A stretch of 58,846 bases of DNA from Gemmatimonadota bacterium (GCA_028874995.1 JAPPGM010000139.1:1-58846), one strand, 5' to 3'. Shown: positions 9,479 through 18,147, counted from the first letter of the stretch. The notes: generated by a model from the sequence alone, not told the origin. A program made the numbers and translations.

Positions 9479-10681
9479 ATGAGGCAACCTGATCCGTTCG
9501 ACCGGATCCTGGCGTCGCTCCACGACGCCACAATCGACCCCGATCATTGGCCGACCGCGGCTGGCCTGATCGATGGGTCCATCGGACTGAAGGGCAATGC
9601 CTTGGCCATTTGCAGCGGGGTTGGGAGGACGCGGCGGGACATCTCCTTGCTTGTCTGTTTCGGCGGGCGGCGCTACCAGGATCTGGAACAGGAGTATTTC
9701 AGGGAGTACTGGTCACGGGATGAAAGGATTCGGCGCTTCAAGCGGCTCCGCGACAGCGAACTGGTGCCCACCGGCGATCTATACACGGACCGTGAGAAGG
9801 AGACTTCGTCCACCTACAACGAGCTGCTGAGCCAAACAGACATGCAGAACGGATTTCATGTATGTCTTGACGGGCCGGGTCGATCTGAAATCGTGTGGGC
9901 TCTCAGCGATTGTACCGATACCAGGGGCTGGTCCTCGACCCAGATCGAGGGAATCCAGCGCCTCCTGCCGCACATCCGGCATTTCGCGTCCGTAAGACAG
10001 GTTCTGGCCGACGCCAAGGCACTGAGCAGTTCCGTCATCGAGTTGCTCGACAATTCCCGGACCGGCGTCATCCAACTGGACCGGCGCGGCCGAATCGTGG
10101 AGGCCAACGACTTGGGCGCGACACTCTTGCGGCGGCGTGACGGGTTGGTTGACTCAGGCGGTTTTCTGCGTGCCCGGATGGCGCGGGACAACGGTGAACT
10201 GCGACGATTGCTGGGGCGCGCGCTGCCACCGCTCGGGGTTCAGGCGTCAGCCGGTTCGATGACGGTTGGGCGTGCGTCGAACCGGACGCGTCTCGCGGTT
10301 TACGTCAGTCCCGTTGCCGGACGCCTGTGGGGTTTCCAGCCGCAACGAGTGGCCGTGCTCGTATTGGTCGTGGACCCGGACCGTGGCGACCTCCTTGATC
10401 CGAATCTCGTAGGTGCAGCCCTCGGCCTCACTCCGGCCGAGAGCCGCATCGCCGTCATGTTGGCCGGCGGGAAGTCGCCGCGCACAATCGCCGTAGCGAC
10501 GGGGCGTGCCGAGGGTACCGTCCGTTGGCACCTGAAGCGGATCTTCCGCAAGCTACGCGTTTCCCGGCAGGCGGAGTTGGTGCGGCAGGTGTTGTCCCTT
10601 GGCAGCTTCCCCCAGGATGCGCCGAAAGAGGAACGGGTGACGGACACTAGCCGGGGTGATGCGGATCGGTCGCCTGGATGA
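9479..10681 (+). CDS. LuxR-type transcriptional regulator (paralogue 1)
   Basis: A 400-residue predicted cytoplasmic regulator. Residues 1-175 form an unassigned sensor region with the signature MQNGFHVCLDGPGRSEIVWA. A PAS-like segment follows (about 180-295, with GVIQLDRRGRIVEAND), then a LuxR/GerE helix-turn-helix at about 312-375 (LTPAESRIAVML, then GTVRWHLKRIFRKLRVSRQA). The start has a strong AGGGAGGGG site. It is a full-length paralogue of the gene at 23250, and both have the same repeated motif upstream. The short tail after the HTH overlaps the end of the convergent GIY-YIG gene by 35 nt. No receiver phosphorylation site or autoinducer-domain hallmark is visible, so the signal is unknown. 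Confidence 0.85.
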   Translation: MRQPDPFDRILASLHDATIDPDHWPTAAGLIDGSIGLKGNALAICSGVGRTRRDISLLVCFGGRRYQDLEQEYFREYWSRDERIRRFKRLRDSELVPTGDLYTDREKETSSTYNELLSQTDMQNGFHVCLDGPGRSEIVWALSDCTDTRGWSSTQIEGIQRLLPHIRHFASVRQVLADAKALSSSVIELLDNSRTGVIQLDRRGRIVEANDLGATLLRRRDGLVDSGGFLRARMARDNGELRRLLGRALPPLGVQASAGSMTVGRASNRTRLAVYVSPVAGRLWGFQPQRVAVLVLVVDPDRGDLLDPNLVGAALGLTPAESRIAVMLAGGKSPRTIAVATGRAEGTVRWHLKRIFRKLRVSRQAELVRQVLSLGSFPQDAPKEERVTDTSRGDADRSPG

Positions 10682-11321
10682 ACTCCACACTGCTACACGG
10701 TTGCTGTTGGTTCTGCCTGGGTTCGACAGCCGCGATCAGCACGCCTTCGAGAGCGGCGATCAGTGCATCCGCCGACACCGTGGGAAGTGTCTCCGCCAGC
10801 GCCCCATCGTCCCCGAGGGGGCGTGTGCCGAACCACGAAAACGCATTCCATCGGCCCGCCAGCCGTCCCAGGGTATGCTGTGACAGCCGTCGTCCGATAC
10901 ACGCCGCCCTGCCAATATAGATTGCCTCTCCCGCCGGTGAGTGCAGGATGTACACCCCGGACTGCCTGGCGAAGTTGACGCGGCCTGCCTTGGCGTGCTG
11001 CCGGCCGTATAGCCGCGGAACCGACACCCAGTGTACCCAGTCACGCCGCCAGTACAGTCCGCACGCGGCGATCGGTTCGTCCCTGGGTTCTTCGCTTGGG
11101 GGTGGGGCGTCCCGGAGATCGTAGATACCCCTTCCCGTCCGCTTGAAGGGTGAGTCCGGTGACTTCACTGACACGCTGAGCGTGGCGCTCACTGTGGCAC
11201 GGGGGGTGGTTCCCCCGTCCTCCTTCAGTCCGTCGCTGAGGATCCGGTCGGTGATTTCTGCGTAGTGGAGGGGCACGCCAGCTTCGGCGAGCACCCGGGC
11301 AATGGCCTCTTGCCAAGTCAT
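10647..11321 (-). CDS. HARE-HTH and GIY-YIG nuclease fusion protein
   Basis: 224 residues from ATG 11321, with GGAG a few bases upstream. Residues 1-70 match the HARE-HTH winged-helix pattern (TWQEAIARVLAEAG, then HYAEITDRIL, then GTTPRATVSATLS, then GRGIYDL). Residues 121-205 hold a GIY-YIG nuclease core: GVY at 122-124, YIG at 135-137, basic residues R138 and R144, the likely catalytic E192 in LEGVLIAAVEP, and N204. HARE-HTH domains occur in restriction enzymes and chromatin proteins; pairing with a GIY-YIG nuclease suggests DNA processing, perhaps defence, but no methylase or second subunit is nearby. It diverges from the PhoX-like gene across a region carrying the shared motif. Confidence 0.75.
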   Translation of the reverse strand: MTWQEAIARVLAEAGVPLHYAEITDRILSDGLKEDGGTTPRATVSATLSVSVKSPDSPFKRTGRGIYDLRDAPPPSEEPRDEPIAACGLYWRRDWVHWVSVPRLYGRQHAKAGRVNFARQSGVYILHSPAGEAIYIGRAACIGRRLSQHTLGRLAGRWNAFSWFGTRPLGDDGALAETLPTVSADALIAALEGVLIAAVEPRQNQQQPCSSVEFIQATDPHHPG

Positions 11322-11382
11322 CCCGACTCCTTTCCAAAGTGTTCTCAATGCCGAGCATGGTACGCGGCTCAGTTAGCAGCGC

Positions 11383-11527
11383 GCGCCTACCAAATGGTGG
11401 GCAGGAGGATCTCCGTCGTGCCTCTTGCATCCACCACATCCCGACCTCGTCCCCTGGCCCCCTCGGGTCAAGACATCATCGCGAACCCTGGACTGGAAAC
11501 CATCGCCCCACCACCCAACGTGGGGCG
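11383..11527 (-). promoter_or_regulatory. bipartite operator-like motif, copy 2
   Basis: The directional element occurs on the minus strand at 11383-11402 (GCGCCTACCAAATGGTGGGC on the plus strand) and points to the GIY-YIG gene 62 nt away. A palindrome with 8-bp arms, CGCCCCAC at 11504-11511 and GTGGGGCG at 11520-11527, lies about 70 nt before the PhoX-like gene. Same arrangement of directional element plus C/G palindrome as in the other divergent regions. Confidence 0.5.
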
Positions 11528-11598
11528 GAAAGGAGAATCGAGGATGGATATGTTCCCTCGTACTTGAACAGGCTCGGCCCCGAACAGGAGACAGTACC

Positions 11599-12510
11599 AT
11601 GGACCGCCGTGTGTTCCTCCAAACGCTGGCCGTGCTTGCGCCGTCGTTGGCTGGGTTGGCCAGTTGCCGCCAACCACCCGAACCGGAGGAGCCGCGACGG
11701 GAGCGCTACCGGCCCTATGGGCAGCTGGACACCAGCTCCGACTGTCCCGAACTGGAGATCCCCGAGAGCTTCCGATGCGTACGCCTGAGTTCGGGTGGTG
11801 TGGCTTCGTCGGTACGAAGCGGTCTTGTGGTACCCAATGCCTTCGACGGGATGGGCGCCTTCCCGCTACCGAACGGCAACGTCCGCTTGATCCGCAACCA
11901 CGAAATGGTCGACGACGCCATCAATTCGCGCCCCATCGGCGAGCCATTCTACGATCCACGGGCCAGCGGAGGCACCACGTCGCTGGAGGTTCGCATCTCG
12001 GGGACCAGTGGTGACCTGAGCGTCGAACTCGTGGACGAATTCGTGTCCCTGGCAGGCACTCGTGTGAACTGCGCCGGCGGGCAAACGCCGTGGGGAAGTT
12101 GGCTATCCTGTGAGGAGACCACGTCAGGGCTGGAAGACGGTCATCATAAGCCTCATGGCTACATTTTCGAGGTTCCTGCGAGCGCGACCGATCCTGTCGA
12201 TCCGATTCCTCTGCGGCAGATGGGGCGGTTCATTCACGAAGCGGTGGCTATCGACCCGGCTACCGGGATCGTCTATGAGACCGAAGACACCTGGTACGAT
12301 CCGGGCGTGGACCCGGGAGCAGGCTTCTACCGCTTCATGCCCAATCAGCTGGAAGTGTTGTCCGCCGGAGGGAATCTGCAGATGCTGGCGGTCACAGACC
12401 GTCCCGGATACCTGACCGCCCGGGGGCAGGGGATGCCGGGGGCCCGCAGCCGCCTCCTGGCCGCCCTCCGTGGGCTGAACCACGCGATCCAACCTCCGGT
12501 ACCCGCCTGA
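11599..12510 (+). CDS. PhoX-like (DUF839) lipoprotein, C-terminally truncated
   Basis: 303 residues. The N-terminus combines a twin-arginine-like start (MDRRVFLQTLAVLAP) with a lipobox-like LASC, so export by Tat and lipidation are plausible. The body matches the PhoX/DUF839 alkaline phosphatase-like family: GAFPLPNGNVRLIRNHE, CAGGQTPWGSWLSCEET, HEAVAIDPATGIVYETED, DPGAGFYRFMP. Family members are usually well over 400 residues. Here similarity stops after YLTARGQGMPG; another frame just downstream reads WAEPRDPTS, resembling the expected continuation, so a frameshift near 12450 probably destroyed the C-terminus. Start ATG 11599 has AGGAGA upstream. Whether any enzyme activity remains is doubtful. 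Confidence 0.7.
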   Translation: MDRRVFLQTLAVLAPSLAGLASCRQPPEPEEPRRERYRPYGQLDTSSDCPELEIPESFRCVRLSSGGVASSVRSGLVVPNAFDGMGAFPLPNGNVRLIRNHEMVDDAINSRPIGEPFYDPRASGGTTSLEVRISGTSGDLSVELVDEFVSLAGTRVNCAGGQTPWGSWLSCEETTSGLEDGHHKPHGYIFEVPASATDPVDPIPLRQMGRFIHEAVAIDPATGIVYETEDTWYDPGVDPGAGFYRFMPNQLEVLSAGGNLQMLAVTDRPGYLTARGQGMPGARSRLLAALRGLNHAIQPPVPA

Positions 12511-12726
12511 GGGCTCCCTTCCCGCCGCACCCCGCGGGTCGCCAACCGCGATCCTCGCACCCGAGTCACCGCAGGGGCGACGCCACTCCCGTCTTCGGCG
12601 TTCGAGAACCCATCCCGTTCCCGAAAACCCTCGCCTCTGCCTCCCGGACGCCGTTCCAACCCCCAAGCGCGGCAAGACGTCCAAGAAAAGAGCGGAATCA
12701 AGCCGCGTTGCAGGATCCGGGCAGAA

Positions 12727-13303
12727 CTATGCCGTGCCGTATTCCTCGGGGAGCGTTACCTCGATCGCATAACCGCACATCTCGCCTCTGTAGCCCCAGT
12801 GGCCTTCGATCCTCGTGAGGTTCATGTCCACCTCACAGCTACCCCCCATGTCGTCCAGCTCCCACGACAAGCTTCCCTTGATGGATCCCGTGACCGAGAT
12901 GGAATCGCTTCCGACCCTGAATTCCAGGAGGTCGCGGACGCTGGGGGTGCCCATCGATGGTGAACCGGTCACCGTCGTCGGTGGTGAGCTCGCAGTCCTC
13001 CGGCGTGACAGTGTAGTCCAGGGCGATGTTCAGGGGCGGTGAATGCTCCGGCCCGCCAACCAGAGTCGCATCCCCACCATCGGGGCAGGAAACGACGATC
13101 GTGTCACCCCCGGTCTCGGTTGACGGACCGTCCCTGAGCGTCTGTAACGACAGGAACAGCGCGGCGCTCTGCGCTTGGGTAAGGGCCACGAACAGCGCGT
13201 GCGCGACCTCTGCGGTAAGTTCCCGGGGTGCGGGGGCATGCCAATCGCAGGCTCCCATGGCGAGGGCGGAAAAGAGGGCTGTGGTGATGCCTCGGCTTGT
13301 CAT
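12727..13303 (-). pseudogene. frameshifted small lipoprotein
   Basis: Two overlapping minus-strand frames make one plausible protein of about 190 residues. The first part starts MTSRGITTALFSALAMGACD, a signal with lipobox MGAC, and runs to DDGDRFTIDG. The second frame resumes with TPSVRDLLEFRVGSDSISVT and ends EEYGTA. The shift falls near 12945-12960, beside a run of five G. It may be a real frameshift or a sequencing error at the homopolymer. The mature part is beta-rich with several Cys; I do not recognise the family. It diverges from the ankyrin gene across a 440-nt regulatory-looking gap. Confidence 0.55.
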
Positions 13304-13363
13304 TTCTGCCTCCCTTTTGGGACGGCGGGCTAGTTTTGGCGGGATTCGTCGGCTCCATCATTA

Positions 13364-13423
13364 GTGACCCCTCAACTGTGGGGCACCCTCGATAGTCTCC
13401 GCGCCCCCAGTTTGGGGGGGTGC
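13364..13423. promoter_or_regulatory. paired C/G palindromes in the 13.3-13.7 kb divergent region
   Basis: Two palindrome-type copies lie 37 nt apart: CCCCTCAACTGTGGGG (within 13364-13386) and CCCCCAGTTTGGGGG (within 13401-13423). They are 60-120 nt before the divergent lipoprotein start at 13303 and belong with the directional element at 13654-13673. Confidence 0.45.
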
Positions 13424-13603
13424 GGTCTTACAATCGACGCGCGAGGGAAACAACGGGGACGGGCACCCTGCTTCCCCACATCGGTCGGGCTTGTTAATCG
13501 TGGATTCCGTCTGCCGGGGGAGGTCACTCGGACATGTTCCACGCCGAGGGGGGTGAATGGGAGCATGATGGAGGAATCAAGGCATCCTCGCCGAGGCCGA
13601 AAA

Positions 13604-13646
13604 GTCATGTGTGATTTACTTAATGTAAAGTGTGATTGACATAGGA
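13604..13646 (+). repeat. dispersed TTNAC-N5-GTNAA element, copy 1
   Basis: The core TTTAC-TTAAT-GTAAA at 13615-13629 is a perfect inverted repeat, preceded by GTCATGTGTGA and followed by GTGATTGACAT. The same order and spacing, GTCATG then GTGATT then a second TTGACAT, recurs at 50508-50546. The 3' end runs straight into the directional motif at 13637. Confidence 0.5.
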
Positions 13647-13673
13647 ATTGCATCCACCCCATTTGGTAGGCGC
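13637..13673 (+). promoter_or_regulatory. bipartite operator-like motif, copy 3 (upstream of ankyrin gene)
   Basis: CCACCCCATTTGGTAGGCGC at 13654-13673 matches the element before LuxR 1 at 15 consecutive positions, and the upstream TGACA, GGAA and CATCC words match as well. It lies 72 nt before the ankyrin gene start and points to it. Confidence 0.5.
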
Positions 13674-13744
13674 GTCGATGCCGAGAAGTCCTTAGGGGTG
13701 TGGTGATGTCAGTTTGACCCCGTAGTGATGCAGGAAGCTGTCGC

Positions 13745-15487
13745 GTGACGCAGATCGAAACGTCCTTCCGAACTGGCCGGGTGGCCGGCGGCGTGCGCGG
13801 GACGCTCGCCTGGTTGTGTCGGGTGGGGCGTGTGGGGCGGTGTGTGGTTCTCATGCTGCCGTTTGCGCTCGCCGCGCAGGCCGGCGACTCGCAGGAGGGA
13901 GACTGCTTCAAGGGCTTTGATGATATCCGGGTCGTTCGGGAGTGCATTGGGGAATACGGGCTACAGGCCTGGAGTCCTGGTATTCTCCACTTCGTTGCAA
14001 GCTACACCACCAACCCGACCATCGTGCGCCTCCTCCTGCAGGCTGGGGCGGATCCGGACGCACCGGACAACGATGGGTGGACCCCGCTCCACCAGGCGGG
14101 GCTGAACAGCATGCCGGTGGTGGTGGCTCACCTCCTTGACGCGGGCGCGGACGTAAACGCGAGGGACAACGAGGGATACACACCCCTTCACCGGGCGGCC
14201 GGTGGCAACGGCCGCGCCGCCCACGTGCTGCTCGACCGAGGCGCCGATCCCGTGGCGGGTTACGATGGCCGGACGCCGCTGCACTTCGAGTTGCGGTACC
14301 AAGCCGAGCCACGGCTGGTGTCGAGGTTGTTGGACGCGGGTGCCGACGAGTTTCTGACACCGCTGCAGCTGTCCGCAGTCCGGGGCGATTTGACTGGGGT
14401 CGAACAGCTTCTGGCGGGAGGTGCCGATCCGAACGACGGGGACCCGTATGGCTGGGGTCCGCTGCACTTCGCGGTTCCGCTTGGCGGGCCGGAGGTGGTG
14501 TCGGCGTTGCTGGCTGCGGGGGCTGACCCCGGGGAGCGGACGACCGGCGGGGAAGCGGCGCTTCACTTGGCGGCAAGACTGTCAACGTCGCCGGTTGTCT
14601 CGGCTCTGCTGAGTGGGGGCGCGGACCCGAACGTTCGAAGCGAACGGGGCTGGTTTCCCCTGCACTACGCGGCCCGTTATCAGGAGGAAGCGCTCCTGCC
14701 GGTGATCACTGCCCTGTTGGAGGCGGGTGCGGATCCGGAGAGCCGGGACGACTACGGCCGTACCCCGCTGCATCTGGCCCCGGGGAACCCGGAAATGTCG
14801 GCTCCGGCTGTCGAGGCGCTGCTGCGAGCGGGGGCCGACCCGATGGCGCGGGATGAAGATGGCGAAACGCCCCTCCACAATGCCGCCTGGCAAATGTCGG
14901 CTCCGGTCGTCGAGGCGCTGCTGCGAGCGGGGGCCGATCCGATGGCGCGGGATAAAGATGGCCACACGCCCCTCCACGATGCCGCCTACGCCGACGACCA
15001 CACCGAGAGGGTGACTCCGGTTGTCGAGGCGCTGGTACGAGCGGGAGCCGATCCGATGGCGCAGGATGAAGATGGTCACACTCCCCTCCACAATGCCGCC
15101 ATGGCCGCCGAGCTGGCCGCCATGGCCGCCGACCGCGCCATCGATGTCGCCCTCATCGAAGCCCTGTTGGCCGTCGGCGCCGACCCTCGGGCGGAAAACG
15201 AGTGGGGTTTCCGCACCTCGTCCGACCCGGTCTGGGACGACGACGGCCCGCACTACGACGTGTGGACCGTGACCGTGGAAACGGTGGGGCAACGTGTAGT
15301 CATAGATATGGAGTCGGGCGACGTGGACGCCTACCTGAGGGTGCTCCGAAAGGACGGCAGGACGATCGCGACCGACGACGACGGGGGGTCGGGATCGAAC
15401 GCAACGGTGACGTTTTGGGCGCCGTATGCGGGGGACTACTTCGTCAATTACGCGGATTACCGATCCATTCACTTCCAGGAGAATTGA
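13745..15487 (+). CDS. secreted ankyrin-repeat protein with C-terminal PPC-like domain
   Basis: 580 residues. A hydrophobic stretch ending MLPFALAAQAGDS suggests export, though a long n-region precedes it. Residues about 75-490 are ankyrin repeats (GADPDAPDNDGWTPLHQAG, GADVNARDNEGYTPLHRAA and others). The last about 80 residues (YDVWTVTVETVGQRVVIDM, then DVDAYLRVLRKDG, then IATDDD) resemble the PPC domain found at the ends of secreted peptidases. The domain ends abruptly at SIHFQEN, short of its usual final strand, so the 3' end may be truncated. The next gene starts 2 nt after the stop. Start GTG/ATG choice is uncertain. Ankyrin domains bind proteins; partner unknown. Confidence 0.75.
   Translation: MTQIETSFRTGRVAGGVRGTLAWLCRVGRVGRCVVLMLPFALAAQAGDSQEGDCFKGFDDIRVVRECIGEYGLQAWSPGILHFVASYTTNPTIVRLLLQAGADPDAPDNDGWTPLHQAGLNSMPVVVAHLLDAGADVNARDNEGYTPLHRAAGGNGRAAHVLLDRGADPVAGYDGRTPLHFELRYQAEPRLVSRLLDAGADEFLTPLQLSAVRGDLTGVEQLLAGGADPNDGDPYGWGPLHFAVPLGGPEVVSALLAAGADPGERTTGGEAALHLAARLSTSPVVSALLSGGADPNVRSERGWFPLHYAARYQEEALLPVITALLEAGADPESRDDYGRTPLHLAPGNPEMSAPAVEALLRAGADPMARDEDGETPLHNAAWQMSAPVVEALLRAGADPMARDKDGHTPLHDAAYADDHTERVTPVVEALVRAGADPMAQDEDGHTPLHNAAMAAELAAMAADRAIDVALIEALLAVGADPRAENEWGFRTSSDPVWDDDGPHYDVWTVTVETVGQRVVIDMESGDVDAYLRVLRKDGRTIATDDDGGSGSNATVTFWAPYAGDYFVNYADYRSIHFQEN
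14795..15090 (+). repeat. near-identical tandem ankyrin-coding repeats
   Basis: The word ATGTCGGCTCCGG opens copies at 14795 and 14894, 99 nt (33 codons, one ankyrin repeat) apart, and a third diverged copy starts near 15011. Similarity is at DNA level, including synonymous sites, which indicates recent expansion or conversion of the array. Confidence 0.7.
15221..15385 (+). repeat. PPC-coding direct repeat, left copy
   Basis: This stretch (from CTCGTCCGAC onward, encoding YDVWTVTVETVGQRVVIDM) is closely similar in DNA to 17423-17576 in the gene at 16771. The two copies are about 2.2 kb apart in direct orientation. Confidence 0.65.
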
Positions 15488-15489
15488 CA

Positions 15490-16104
15490 ATGACAAGCAA
15501 CCAGAAAACTATTGTTACCGTCATCACAACAGTAGCAGCGCTCTTGGCCATCATGGCGTTTGCCGGTAGCACGGTATGGCAAGCAACCATGGCAATCATG
15601 GGTGTTGAACAACGCCTCGAAGAACGCATGGAGCGTCGTTTGACCCGTCTGGAGCAGAAGGTCAGAGACGACAAAGACAAGTTGGACCGAGAGCTGGAGG
15701 CGACCGAGGCAATCAGCAGACTAGCTCAGTCACAGGGTAGCTATACGGCAATGCTAGAACCTCGCCAGATATCGATGGGCGAGACTCGGCAAAGCCGTCT
15801 CTCGGAGAGTGACGATAAGTTGGTAGATGATTCGTTTTTCGAGCTATGGACGATCTCGTTTGACTCAGTACCTTCGAGTCCAGTTGTCATCGAAATGAAA
15901 TCCGATGAACTGGATTCCTATTTGTTCCTGTTGCATGGTGATTCTGTTGTTCACGCCGATGACACAGGCAACAACTTGGATGCGCGTTTGACTCTAACCA
16001 ACATCGACACGACTTCCCCCTACGCGATTGTCGCCAATACATATGTCAATGAAACTGGGCGGTACACTCTGACGGTTAGGGCTCTAGACCCTGAACGGGA
16101 GTAA
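15490..16104 (+). CDS. membrane-anchored coiled-coil protein with PPC-like domain
   Basis: 204 residues with AGGAGA before the ATG, starting 2 nt after the ankyrin gene. Residues 8-37 are one membrane segment (IVTVITTVAALLAIMAFAGS). Residues 38-75 are charged and heptad-like (EQRLEERMERRLTRLEQKVR), a probable coiled coil. The remainder (FFELWTISFDSVPSSPVVIEM, then DELDSYLFLLHGDS, ending TSPYAIVANTYV..TGRYTLTV) is a complete PPC-like fold, longer at its end than in the flanking genes. Its base composition is visibly more AT-rich than its neighbours, suggesting a different origin. Likely exposed to the periplasm; function unknown. Confidence 0.7.
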   Translation: MTSNQKTIVTVITTVAALLAIMAFAGSTVWQATMAIMGVEQRLEERMERRLTRLEQKVRDDKDKLDRELEATEAISRLAQSQGSYTAMLEPRQISMGETRQSRLSESDDKLVDDSFFELWTISFDSVPSSPVVIEMKSDELDSYLFLLHGDSVVHADDTGNNLDARLTLTNIDTTSPYAIVANTYVNETGRYTLTVRALDPERE

Positions 16105-16109
16105 TTGAG

Positions 16110-16500
16110 TTGAGTTGTGAGGTTACGACTTGGTTGCCGGACACCGTCACTCGCACCGACGCCAATCTCTGGAGGCACCGCCAGAACAGGAAACGGGGCG
16201 TCCGGGTCACCATCGGGATTCCCGCCGGAACGGACAGCGTGGTGATCCACCGGGAGGCGGGAGAGCACGCGCCCGGCGGGGAATCGGTGCAATTCGTCGA
16301 GGTGACTCGGTGCGGGTGCTTGCTCCGGCGAAGCTTCAGCGCATCGTCGTCCGATCCGGCGACGGCGCTGCGATGCGTATCGAACTCATGGTGGAGCTGG
16401 GGCACTGCACGCTGTTGGACCTCGGTGCCACGACGTACTGGCGCGGAGGTCCGGCGGATGGTAGGGTTGAGCAGCTCCTGCAGCAACATGAGTTGCCGGA
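16110..16500 (+). pseudogene. possible degenerate coding region
   Basis: Between 16105 and 16770 no single frame looks like a protein. One frame reads GVRVTIGIPAGTDSVVIH and on to SVQFVEV, and after a one-base shift near 16305 another frame continues GDSVRVLAPAKLQRIVVRS and MRIELMVELG. Joined, these look like a beta-rich protein fragment. The rest up to the next start shows nothing recognisable. I do not know the family, and this may be chance. Confidence 0.3.
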
Positions 16501-16770
16501 CTGCTGCGTCGTCCCTTCATGCGCTGGCGCAGCCGTGGACGCTGCCGACGCACTCGGTGCAATGGTTAGAAGTTCGCGGTCCCAACCCAAGACCCGACGG
16601 AGCGATGACCGGGAGGGCCAGTCTCATGAGTCGACTCATACCCGCAAGGAGGACATCCCGTGGCATGCCCGACGCCCGATCCGGTTCTGGACATCCCAGA
16701 CACATGTCCGCGACTCGAGCCGGGGACCGGAAACAGGTTCGCGACTGATCGAAAGCAGGAAGGTGCCGGT

Positions 16771-17919
16771 GTGAGCAGAGCGCCTGGCGCGCTGACGCTC
16801 ATTGCGTTCTTGCTGACGGCCGCGTCGGCCCAGGCCCAATCGTGGGCACGTGAACCATCCACTGAGGGTTTCTTGCGGTTCACGAAGGTGGGTGAAGTGA
16901 GCGCGGGAGTTGTGGGAGTCGCGCTTCCGGCGTCGCTCCAGAGCGCCACGACGGAAATCAGCATCACCTGCTGGCTCTTGGACAACCGTGAGTTGGTTGG
17001 CGTGGAGTCGACAGTATGGGTCCACGACGTTCGAGACGTAATGCTCAAGACGCCGGAGGGGCGTCTTCAGGTTGACGACAATCCGCTTTGGAGGGTCTTC
17101 TGGAATTCGTGGCCTTTCCCAAACTATGACTGGTGGACGCTCGACCTGATGAATGATGATCTTCCGTTCCCTGAGCCCGCCATTGGCGGATTGCGCGAAC
17201 AGATACGGCAAGGGGAGACACTAGTGGTTTCGGCGATCACGAACGATGGGCCGGTCGAGTTTCGATTCTCCCTGGAAGGGTTCGGAGCTCAAGAGCGGAT
17301 TTGCGAAGAGGAGCGAGAACATCGGCTGGAAGAGGACATCGGCGGCGCCGAGGACTGGCGCCTCGTGGTTCTGGAGGGAACCCTCGCGCCTGGACGGACC
17401 TTCAACGGAAGCCTCGCCTCGTCCGACGCGGTCTGGGACGACGGCTCGCACTACGACGTGTGGACCGTGAGTGCGGAAGCGGTGGGGCAGCGTGTGGTCA
17501 TCGATATGGTATCGGACGACATGCACACCTACCCGAGGGTCCTCCGAAAGGACGGCACGACGGTCGCTACGGACGAAGTAACGGGGCGCGGTGGGGAGCA
17601 GTACGACGAGGCCCTGGAACTCCTCGACCGCGCGTTCGCGGAGGCGTGCATCCCGCAGGCGATGACGGAGACGCTGAAAAGCCTCGAGACCTGCCTCGCC
17701 CACGGTGCGGATCCGAACGGAACAGACGAAAACGGAAGGACGACGCTGGATTGGGCTGGCGAAGCGACGATCCGGCGATCATGGCGGCGCTGGTCGAAGC
17801 GGGGGCGGATCCGGCGGTGGCAGCGGCCGCACGGAGCCGACCGCCGAGGCTACGATGTCCCGAGGCACGGTGTTCCGGGACGACTGCCCAGGATGCCCGG
17901 AGATGGTGGTGGTCCCTGA
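16771..17919 (+). CDS. secreted PPC-like protein fused to ankyrin remnant
   Basis: The GTG at 16771 follows GCAGGAAGG and gives a signal peptide (SRAPGALTLIAFLLTAASAQAQ). Residues about 25-210 form an unrecognised beta-rich domain (TEISITCWLLDNRELVGVES, then NYDWWTLDLMNDD). A PPC-like domain follows (YDVWTVSAEAVGQRVVIDM) and breaks off after VATDE. The frame then enters an unrelated segment whose end, CLAHGADPNGTDENGRTTLDW, is an ankyrin repeat; its continuation (PAIMAALVEAGADPAV) is one base out of frame near 17765. The final 50 residues of this frame are out-of-frame noise. The gene therefore appears to be a fusion made by deletion between PPC and ankyrin-containing genes. Confidence 0.6.
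   Translation: MSRAPGALTLIAFLLTAASAQAQSWAREPSTEGFLRFTKVGEVSAGVVGVALPASLQSATTEISITCWLLDNRELVGVESTVWVHDVRDVMLKTPEGRLQVDDNPLWRVFWNSWPFPNYDWWTLDLMNDDLPFPEPAIGGLREQIRQGETLVVSAITNDGPVEFRFSLEGFGAQERICEEEREHRLEEDIGGAEDWRLVVLEGTLAPGRTFNGSLASSDAVWDDGSHYDVWTVSAEAVGQRVVIDMVSDDMHTYPRVLRKDGTTVATDEVTGRGGEQYDEALELLDRAFAEACIPQAMTETLKSLETCLAHGADPNGTDENGRTTLDWAGEATIRRSWRRWSKRGRIRRWQRPHGADRRGYDVPRHGVPGRLPRMPGDGGGP
17423..17576 (+). repeat. PPC-coding direct repeat, right copy
   Basis: Right-hand partner of the repeat at 15221-15385. Similarity ends at about 17576, exactly where the PPC domain is interrupted and the ankyrin segment begins. Confidence 0.65.
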
Positions 17920-18147
17920 GGGCAGCTTGATGACGGGGTCGCCGGGGTCGGAGGAGGGGAGGTGGGGTGACGAAGGCCCACAGCGCCGGGTGACGATCGG
18001 GAAGCCGTTTGCCGTGGGTGTATACGAAGTGACGTTCGCGGAGTGGGACTCCTGCGTAAGGGGAGGAGGGTGCGGGGTTACCGGCCTGAGGATGAAGGCT
18101 GGGGCGGCGGGAGCCGTCCGGTGATCAACATGAGCGTCGATTGGGGA
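17580..18147 (+). pseudogene. ankyrin plus formylglycine-generating-enzyme-like remnant
   Basis: Three frames carry consecutive pieces of one broken gene. First is an ankyrin unit (GADPNGTDENGRTTLDW, then PAIMAALVEAGADP). Next, from about 17860, is the start of a sulfatase-modifying-factor/FGE-type domain: FRDDCPGCPEMVVVPEGSL, then GSPGSEEGRWGDEGPQRRV, then FAVGVYEVTFAEWDSCV. After a further shift near 18070 the sequence resumes GYRPEDEGWGGGSRPVINMS and stops being recognisable at about 18145, where the convergent propeller gene ends. At least two shifts and a missing 3' two-thirds rule out a working enzyme. Confidence 0.6.

Noticed and set aside
14795-15090. Regular repeats suggestive of a CRISPR array
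   Set aside because: They are in-frame ankyrin codons with a 99-nt period and no variable spacers; no cas genes are present.
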